Positions 43,691 through 50,181 of a stretch of 50,181 nucleotides of DNA are shown piece by piece (the first letter of the stretch is position 1; every line of letters begins with the position of its first letter). The stretch comes from Strigamia acuminata (taxonomy: Eukaryota; Arthropoda; Chilopoda; Geophilomorpha; Linotaeniidae), in contig CASHSZ010000145.1 of assembly GCA_949358305.1 (NCBI GenBank), positions 1-50,181 of the forward strand, in the 5' to 3' direction. Both the position numbers and the translations under genes were made by a program. The notes below the pieces were generated by a model. That model had not been told where the DNA came from. It saw only the letters and a list, made by a program, of their open reading frames with translations, and did not search any database.

Positions 43691-44399
43691 CCCAGATCAA
43701 AAAATGATCTCGTATTCGACTCGCTTTCTAGTCGAGTACGAGTTTTGCCCTTCTTCAACGCGAAATCGTATTCGACTCGTTTTCTAGTCGAATGCGAGTT
43801 TTGCCCTTCTTCAACGCGAAATCGTATTCGACTCGTTTTCGAGTCGAATGCGAATTTTGCCCTTCTTCAACGCAAAATCGTATTCGACTCGTTTTCGAGT
43901 CGAGTACGAGTTTTGCCCTTCTCCAACGCGAAATCGTATTCGACTCGTTTTCGAGTCGAGTACGAGTTTTGCCTTTCTTCAACGCGAAATCGTATTCGAC
44001 TCGCTTTCGAGTCGAGTACGAGTTTTGCCCTTTCTACAACGCGAAATCGTATTCGACTCGTTTTCTAGTCGAATGCGAGTTTTGCCCTTCTTCAACGCGA
44101 AATCGTATTCGACTCGTTTTCGAGTCGAATGCGAATTTTGCCCTTCTTCAACGCGAAATCGTATTCGACTCGTTTTCGAGTCGAGTACGAGTTTTGCCCT
44201 TCTCCAACGCGAAATCGTATTCGACTCGTTTTCGAGTCGAGTACGAGTTTTGCCCTTCTTCAACGCGAAATCGTATTCGACTCGTTTTCGAGTCGAATGC
44301 GAATTCGTATTCGACTCGTTTTCGAGTCGAATGCGAATTTTGCCCTTCTTCAACGCGAAATCGTATTCGACTCGTTTTCGAGTCGAATACGAGATAGTC

Positions 44400-44960
44400 G
44401 ATGACCCGTTCCCGGACTTTGACTCGTACGACTCGTATTCGAGATGTATTCGAGATGTATTCGAATCGTATTCGAGTCGTATTCGAGATGGTCGATGATT
44501 TCCACTCGCTCGTATACGCGTTGTATACGAGCTCGTATTTTGATCGTAATCGTAAACGAATCGTTTACAAGTCGTATACGAGTTGTATACGACGTGTATA
44601 CACCTCGTATACGAACGAAGTTTGTGAAAACACAATTTCCAAATAAGACGTATGTGACTACTATGTGTTTTCATGTCGTAGTAAGTATCCGGTGGATTTT
44701 CCAAACTTCGTTCGTATACGAGGTGTATACACGTCGTATACAACTCGTATACGACTTGTAAACGACTCGTTTACGATTACGATCAAAATACGAGCTCGTA
44801 TACAACGCGTATACGAGCGAGTGGAAATCATCGACCATCTCGAATACGACTCGAATTCGATTCGTATTCGATTCGAATACGATTCGAATTCGATTCGAAT
44901 ACGAATACGATCAAAATACGAACTCGTAACAACTCGAATACGAATCAAAGTCCGGGAAAC
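44400..44960. repeat. Palindromic core 1 of the fold-back element
   Basis: Arms of ~140 bp rich in CGTATAC/GTATACG (44490-44630 and 44701-44840) flank a ~70-bp spacer (TGAAAACACAATTTCC ... GGTGGATTTTCC). A matching core lies 612 bp further on. Confidence 0.85.
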
Positions 44961-45039
44961 AAAAATCATCGACCATCTCGTATACGATTCGAAAGCGAAT
45001 CGAATACGATTTCGCGTTGAAGAAGGGCAAAATTCGTAC

Positions 45040-45540
45040 TCGACTCGAAAACGAGATGTATTCGAGATGTATTCGAATCGTATTCGAGTCGCATTCGAGA
45101 TGGTCGATGATTTCCACTCGCTCGTATACGCGTTGTATACGAGCTCGTATTTTGATCGTAATCGTAAACGAATCGTTTACAAGTCGTATACAAGTTGTAT
45201 ACGACGTGTATACACCTCGTATACGAACGAAGTTTGGGAAAACACAATTTCCAAATAAGACGTATGTGACTACTATGTGTTTTCATGTCGTAGTAAGTAT
45301 CCGGTGGATTTTCCAAACTTCGTTCGTATACGAGGTGTATACACGTCGTATACAACTCGTATACGACTTGTAAACGATTCGTTTACGATTACGATCAAAA
45401 TACGAGCTCGTATACAACGCGTATACGAGCGAGTGGAAATCATCGACCATCTCGAATACGACTCGAATACGATTCGAATACATCTCGAATACATCTCGAA
45501 TACGAGTCGTACGAGTCAAAGTCCGGGAACGGGTCATCGA
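45040..45540. repeat. Palindromic core 2 of the fold-back element
   Basis: Nearly identical to core 1 with the same arm/spacer order, including the spacer at ~45238-45307. A single inverted 56-bp-type unit (~45000-45050) separates the two cores. Confidence 0.85.
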
Positions 45541-46339
45541 CTATCTCGTATTCGACTCGAAAGCGAGTCGAATACGATTTCGCGTTGAAGAAGGGCAAAA
45601 CTCGTACTCGACTCGAAAGCGAGTCGAATACGATTTCGCGTTGAAGAAGGGCAAAACTCGTACTCGACTCGAAAACGAGTCGAATACGATTTCGCGTTGA
45701 AGAAGGGCAAAACTCGTACTCGACTCGAAAACGAGTCGAATACGATTTCGCGTTGAAGAAGGGCAAAACTCGTACTCGACTCGAAAGCGAGTCGAATACG
45801 ATTTCGCGTTGAAGAAGGGCAAAACTCGTACTCGACTCGAAAACGAGTCGAATACGATTTCGCGTTGAAGAAGGGCAAAACTCGTACTCGACTCGAAAGC
45901 GAGTCGAATACGATTTCGCGTTGAAGAAGGGCAAAACTCGTACTCGACTCGAAAACGAGTCGAATACGATTTCGCGTTGAAGAAGGGCAAAACTCGTACT
46001 CGACTCGAAAACGAGTCGAATACGATTTCGCGTTGAAGAAGGGCAAAACTCGTACTCGACTCGAAAACGAGTCGAATACGATTTCGCGTTGAAGAAGGGC
46101 AAAACTCGTACTCGACTCGAAAGCGAGTCGAATACGATTTCGCGTTGAAGAAGGGCAAAACTCGTACTCGACTCGAAAGCGAGTCGAATACGATTTCGCG
46201 TTGAAGAAGGGCAAAACTCGTACTCGACTCGAAAGCGAGTCGAATACGATTTCGCGTTGAAAAAGGGAAAAACTCGTACTCGACTAGAAAGCGAGTCGAA
46301 TACGATTCCGCGTTGAAAAAGAGAAAAACTCGTACGCGA

Positions 46340-47640
46340 TTCAGTGAAACTAAATTTACATGTGCGCGTTGACGCGCGCGATTCGTGTGTTCTACGTGAG
46401 TAAATAGAGTGCGCGTCACATATGAATACAAAATGTCGACCATGCGTCGCCACGATGCCAGTGGACGAATTCTGCGAATTCGTGCAAACGCAGAAAGTTA
46501 AAAATATTCAAATTTGACGCCCACGATGACACGTTCGTAGTAGACGCCTCCACAACTGCTTTTGAAAAGAATTTGATAAATGTTTGGAAATAATATTTAG
46601 GATTTTCTTTAATCATATCAGGAAACTGAAAACAGAAATAAAGTTTATACATTGGAAATTTTTTATAATAAAATTACGTATTAAACATTATATAGCGTGA
46701 GAATGGACACTTTGATATGAAAGCGAATATTTTCGAAATTAAAACAATTATTTTCAAAGTTAAAACGACTATTTTCGAGTATTGTTAATTCAAAACGACG
46801 TGCAGCATGGGAATAAAAAAAATTAATTGAGACGCGCTTATGACACGCGCTGCACAGCCTCACGAATCCTAGAGGCATCCACAACTATACGCGTCGGCCC
46901 TGACGCGGTCGTCTAGACGAGCGCATCTGGACGCGCACAAAGCTAAGTTCACATGTGCGCGTCTAAACGCGCGCGTCAAGGCCGACGCGTATGGCTGAGG
47001 ACGCACTTAGGATTCGCGAGGCTGTGCAGCGCATGTCACAAGCTCGCGTCAACCAATTTTTTGGTTCCCATGCAGCACAAAAACAAAAATTGTTAAGTTG
47101 CTTAAGAATTGATTTTTTTTGGTATTTCATTGTTGATTATTAATTTAAAGAATATTTAATTGTTTTTTAAAATGGGAAAAGTTGAAAATTTGGTGGGTTT
47201 TTGTGTTTGCTTGCTCGACGGGAAATTGCAATCTCCCCGGCCGCAGCAGGCGAGCATTGAGCGGCATGTAATTTCCACGCGCACCGTCGAAAGGATTGTA
47301 TTTGTTTATGAACTCTTTTTTTCTTGTATTGTTTTTCGTGTATTGTTTTGACGTGAAAACAATTCATTTCAATAGAATGTGACTGTTTTCAATGTAAAAA
47401 TCAATGATTTCACTGGAAAACAAAGGTGGCAACGAGTGGTCGCGCGCGTCAAAGTTGAATATTTTCAACTTTCGGCGTTCGCGCGATTTCGGGGAATTCG
47501 TCCACTTGCGGCGCGGCGACGCGCGCGGCGACGTATGGTCAACGTTTTGCATTCACATGTCGAACGCGCGAACTTAGCTTTTACACGCGTGTGTCACGCG
47601 ATAGAAGACGCGTCGTCTACAAAACACACGTAAATAAATA
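46340..47640. mobile_element. Second large inverted-repeat element
   Basis: The outer arms pair 46395-46530 (CATATGAATACAAAATGTCG, GTGGACGAATTC, AAAATATTCAA) with the reverse complement of 47430-47570. The inner arms pair ~46795-46915 with ~46970-47095 over ~110 bp (TGCAGCATGGGAA, GACACGCGCTGCACAGCC, ACGCGTCGGCC). Between outer and inner arms the sequence is AT-rich and not symmetric. No coding frame is supported. A related single arm occurs at 39.84 kb. Confidence 0.75.
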
Positions 47641-47865
47641 AATAAATATTTTTGGTGGTTAACCCGTGTGTCTTTCCATGGAAAAAAAAAGAGAAGAGTT
47701 TTCTCGTCGTAAGATTTCTCTCAAAAATCTCTAAAACACGATAGAAAGCAGTCCAACAATCGAATTTGGCGCCATCGTACGAAGCGATTTGATTGGCCAA
47801 CAATGAGCAGAGTCGTGATTGGTCTTGTCTATGCCTCCTGGATGCAGAACTAACCACCCGACATC
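47641..47865. other. Upstream flank of the 47.9-kb gene
   Basis: Short A-rich tract, otherwise unique sequence with no gene. It probably holds the promoter of the next gene; ATTGGCCAACAATG and GATTGGTCTTG (CCAAT-like words in both orientations) are at ~47790-47825. Confidence 0.35.
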
Positions 47866-49301
47866 ATGGACGCCTTAGTACCACAATTGATAGAAGATTT
47901 TAATGTAATTGGGGTAATTTTTATCACGAATTTTTGTCAAACGTACAGTCCCGAGTGAGTGAGTGAGCGAATGAGTGAATGAGTGAGCGAGTGAGCGAGG
48001 TGATGCGTGTGACTAACGTCCATTGGACGTTTCGTCCGTCGTTAACAGAGATCGAAACTGAGTTTACGTCCCATTCGTTTTCCTTTGTTCAGGTTTTATT
48101 CATTTATATAACCTCCATCTTCCTCACTTTTTTTTTTTTTTTTTTTTTTTTTTCTTTTTTTACAGGTCGCTACGGAGAAAAACAGAGAGATTGGAGGGGA
48201 TGGGGAAGAGGAAACGACGACTACATCGAATTTGTCGTCCGCTGTGCCATTGACCGACACGCCGTCAAAAATGGATCCTATTCCATCTAAACGCGCTTGT
48301 TTAGTGGGTGATGGAGAGATGGAAGACCCGGCGCAAGTTAACGAGGTACTGATTCGTTCGTTTGCTTTATTTGTCATCAATCTATTTATTTGTTCATCCG
48401 TTTTTTTTTTTTTTGTTTTTTTTTTTTTTTTTATCCGTTTGTCTTTTTTCTCTCTTTCAAGTCGTGTCGAGGAGAGGCGTCGCCACTGCTGCCACCGCCG
48501 CAGCGCGAGAAAAAGACGGTGGCGGGGGCGGTGAAAAAAGCCAGGCAGATCGCGTGGACTCTAGCAAAGAGATTCACGGGGACAACCAAACGAATTGAGA
48601 GGATCGAAGAGTACATGGGTTGGAGGTGGCGTGGCAGGAAGGAGATGATAGGTCGGTTGAGATCAATGGAGAAGAAGTTGAAGCGGATGGAAAGCGACCT
48701 GGACTGGGTCGATACAGATGTGTATGATATGGAAGTGGAGGTGGAGATAACTGAGGAGGATAGAGAGGTGGACGTGGATGGAGTGGAAGCGGAAGTTGAA
48801 GTGGCTATGGGTGAAGTGGAGGTGGCGGAGGCGAGATCAGGGGAACGGGAGCAGCGGGAGCGGGATGATGTCGAACCGGTCGCCGAGAAAACGCGCGATG
48901 GTGGCATTCTTTTATCGTCTATTGCGGCGGACACGGTCGAATCCGTGTTAAAGAAATTGTCTGGCAAGGTAAGAATAAAACGCACGATGACGCGCGCGAC
49001 CACTTTTCGACCTTTCATGTACATTCATTTTTGTTTGATAATTTTCAGTGTGTCGATTTGATGGCGTTGACTTCGATCAAGTCTGTCGAATCGCTGTACA
49101 AGTTTCAGCAACGGGTCTGCCAACCGGTAAACATGTTTGGTGCGCATCCACCTTTTTTGATTGTTTCTCTTATTTTTTCTTTCTTTTCAGAGGGTAATTG
49201 ATGATGACGACGACGGTGACGATGTTGATAGTGACGATGGTGATAGTGACGATGGTGATAGTGACGATGGTGAAGATGATGACGATGACAATGTCGACTA
49301 G
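47866..49301 (+). CDS. Charged coiled-coil protein with Asp-rich tail, five exons
   Basis: Exons 47866-47913, 48166-48345, 48462-48968, 49049-49126 and 49191-49301 join, all in phase 0, to 307 residues. The start (MDALVPQLIEDFNVIG, donor GTAATT) is inferred; the 48166 exon would otherwise lack an ATG until within it. Exon 2 is Thr/Ser/Pro-rich (SAVPLTDTPSK). Exon 3 opens SCRGEASPLLPPP and is a long Arg/Lys/Glu coiled coil (ERIEEYMGW, MEKKLKRMESDLDW) followed by Val/Glu-rich repeats (VEVEITEEDREVDVDG). Exon 4 (LMALTSIKSVESLYKFQQRV) is helical, and exon 5 is an Asp/Ser/Gly repeat (DSDDGDSDDG). It shares layout and exon start with the 22.7-kb gene and is the longest simple member of that family. 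GAGTGAGTGAGTG words lie inside intron 1 (47955-48000), as upstream of the others, so that region might instead be an alternative 5' exon. Confidence 0.7.
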
Positions 49302-49318
49302 ACAGATCATTCGAATTT

Positions 49319-49408
49319 TTTATTTTATTTTATTTTATTTTATTTTATTTTATTTTATTTTATTTTATTTTATTTTATTTTATTTTATTTAATTTTATTT
49401 TATTTTTT
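49319..49408. repeat. (TTTTA)n microsatellite
   Basis: About 16 TTTTA units right behind the stop codon of the coiled-coil gene, in its 3' untranslated region. Confidence 0.97.
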
Positions 49409-49409
49409 T

Positions 49410-50181
49410 CTTTTTCTTTATTTCTTCTTTCGTGTGTTGTTATGTTTTAATTAAATAAATAAATAGTAGTTGTCGTACAATTTCATCATCAAACAAGTGG
49501 TTTAACATCGTTGTTATTACTGTTTGTTTGTTAAATTATTTGTCGTGTTCGGTTCGGCTTTGTGGAACAATCATGATTGTGTGAAAAGTTTGGGACACCT
49601 GTCGTTGATTTCGTGTATCACCTGTTGTCTGGTGTGCTTTTTAGCCACTGACTGTCGGGTCCCGTTGGCAGGACTGAGACCGAATTGGCGTTCTATTTTT
49701 CTCTCCTTTCAGGTCGGGAGATGGACAAACGCCATGCGGAACGGCAGTTGCGATCGGTCGTCCATCGCGGTATTCTCGCGCTAGTTTTATGCTTGTATTG
49801 GACGCGCACACATTGCAAAAATAAAAGATAAATTAGCGTACTGTATCGAAACCTTGGTCCGGCTTTTGAGGAATTTTTTTTTTTCTTTCTCGTCAACAAA
49901 ATATACGCGCGATCACACGTAATAACGTCAAAAAATGTTTAATAAACGCCCAAAAACCGTGCATTGGAGTCGTGAGCGCATTCCGTATTGCAGCGCGACC
50001 ACGCGCGGATGCACATTGGAGTCGTGGACGACTTTGCGTCGCAATGTGATCGCGGGGAACGGGCTACACGCACGCTCGAATATGATGCGCGCGTCGGCAA
50101 ACAATATTATCTCGTGATCGCGCGTCGTGAACCTACCGGGCGGATGTGACGCGTGAATAACCCCAGGATCAAGTTTCACGA
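49410..50181. other. Right end, possible terminal exon
   Basis: AATAAATAAATAG at ~49455 may polyadenylate the previous gene. An acceptor-like CTCCTTTCAG at ~49712 is followed by a short frame (MDKRHAERQLRSVV..., then a hydrophobic stretch) and by AAAATAAAAG at ~49819. It could be a last exon, but no partner exon is seen. The final 250 bases are GC-rich and repeat CATTGGAGTCGTG twice. Confidence 0.3.

Larger units (their letters stand above)
43700..46335. mobile_element. Fold-back element: two inverted arrays of 56-bp hairpin units
   Basis: The left array (~43705-44400) holds about 12 units of 56 bp; the right array (~45544-46330) holds about 14 units in the opposite orientation. Each unit carries its own hairpin (GTATTCGACTCG, TTTT, CGAGTCGAATAC) plus TTGCCCTTCTTCAACGCG. 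The two arrays are reverse complements, so the region can fold into one stem of ~0.7 kb whose sides are made of small cruciforms. The centre (44400-45540) has two palindromic cores. Long overlapping frames on both strands simply translate the repeat. This is the layout of fold-back transposons (e.g. FB/Galileo-type), but no transposase or target duplication was found. Confidence 0.88.

Noticed and set aside
43700-46335. CRISPR-like array (regular repeats with short spacers)
   Set aside because: Repeat and 'spacer' are equally conserved in all units, the arrays are inverted copies, and the genome is eukaryotic.
43628-46453. Many long open frames on both strands (up to 337 codons) with strings such as SYSTRFRVEYEFCPSS
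   Set aside because: They translate the 56-bp array in all frames because the unit has no stop. The period is not a multiple of three and both strands are open alike, so there is no sign of coding selection.
48120-48152. Long T-runs (also 22.65, 29.15 and 32.68 kb) as terminators
   Set aside because: They are polypyrimidine tracts before acceptors or low-complexity DNA, not transcription terminators.

Overview
The window is nuclear DNA of a eukaryote. Protein-coding stretches are split by short GT-AG introns that are AT-rich and end in pyrimidine tracts, AATAAA-type signals follow several genes, and there are no operons or ribosome binding sites. Splicing by eye gives frame-consistent multi-exon genes (one model joins 13 exons into 938 codons without a stop). 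Simple repeats are dense: (TTTA)n, (TTTTA)n, (GTTT)n, (CAA)n, (CA)n and (AG)n. A C-terminal zinc-binding piggyBac transposase and a type II thymidine kinase would fit an invertebrate animal, but the species cannot be settled from the sequence.

Layout. 1-1.3 kb: 3' part of a PHD-finger gene. 2.4-4.7 kb: intron-containing piggyBac-type transposase gene with all three catalytic Asp. 4.9-6.3 kb (-): coiled-coil protein with an octapeptide repeat. 6.6 kb: tRNA-like SINE head. 7.5-10.2 kb: divergent pair, a two-exon coiled-coil gene (-) and an Ala/Arg-rich protein gene (+). 11.2-16.7 kb (-): a 937-aa, 13-exon acidic/repetitive protein with two zinc fingers. 17.1 kb: a 155-bp hAT-type MITE with a perfect 8-bp target duplication. 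19.6-42.8 kb: at least 13 copies of a modular non-coding repeat, interspersed with genes: coiled-coil genes (22.7-23.4 and 28.3-28.9 kb), a retropepsin-like gene lacking the catalytic DTG (25.7-26.2 kb), two small genes built from 78-bp symmetric exons (30.2-31.1 and 34.9-35.6 kb), thymidine kinase (31.4-32.0 kb), a coiled-coil-family terminal exon (38.4 kb) and a 110-aa zinc-finger paralogue of the 11-17 kb gene (38.9-39.4 kb). 43.7-46.3 kb: a fold-back structure of 56-bp hairpin units in two inverted arrays around two palindromic cores. 46.3-47.6 kb: a second large inverted repeat. 47.9-49.3 kb: another coiled-coil gene with an Asp-rich tail.

The genes form paralogous sets more than a pathway: (1) charged coiled-coil proteins with a Pro/Ser-rich first exon and a phase-0 intron; (2) a double C2H2-like zinc-finger module with identical Cys/His spacing in two genes; (3) small proteins made of phase 2-2 exons, one showing a recent exon-intron tandem duplication. 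None of these three families was recognised as a named family. They are the most likely undescribed content, together with the hairpin-rich modular repeat and the fold-back element.
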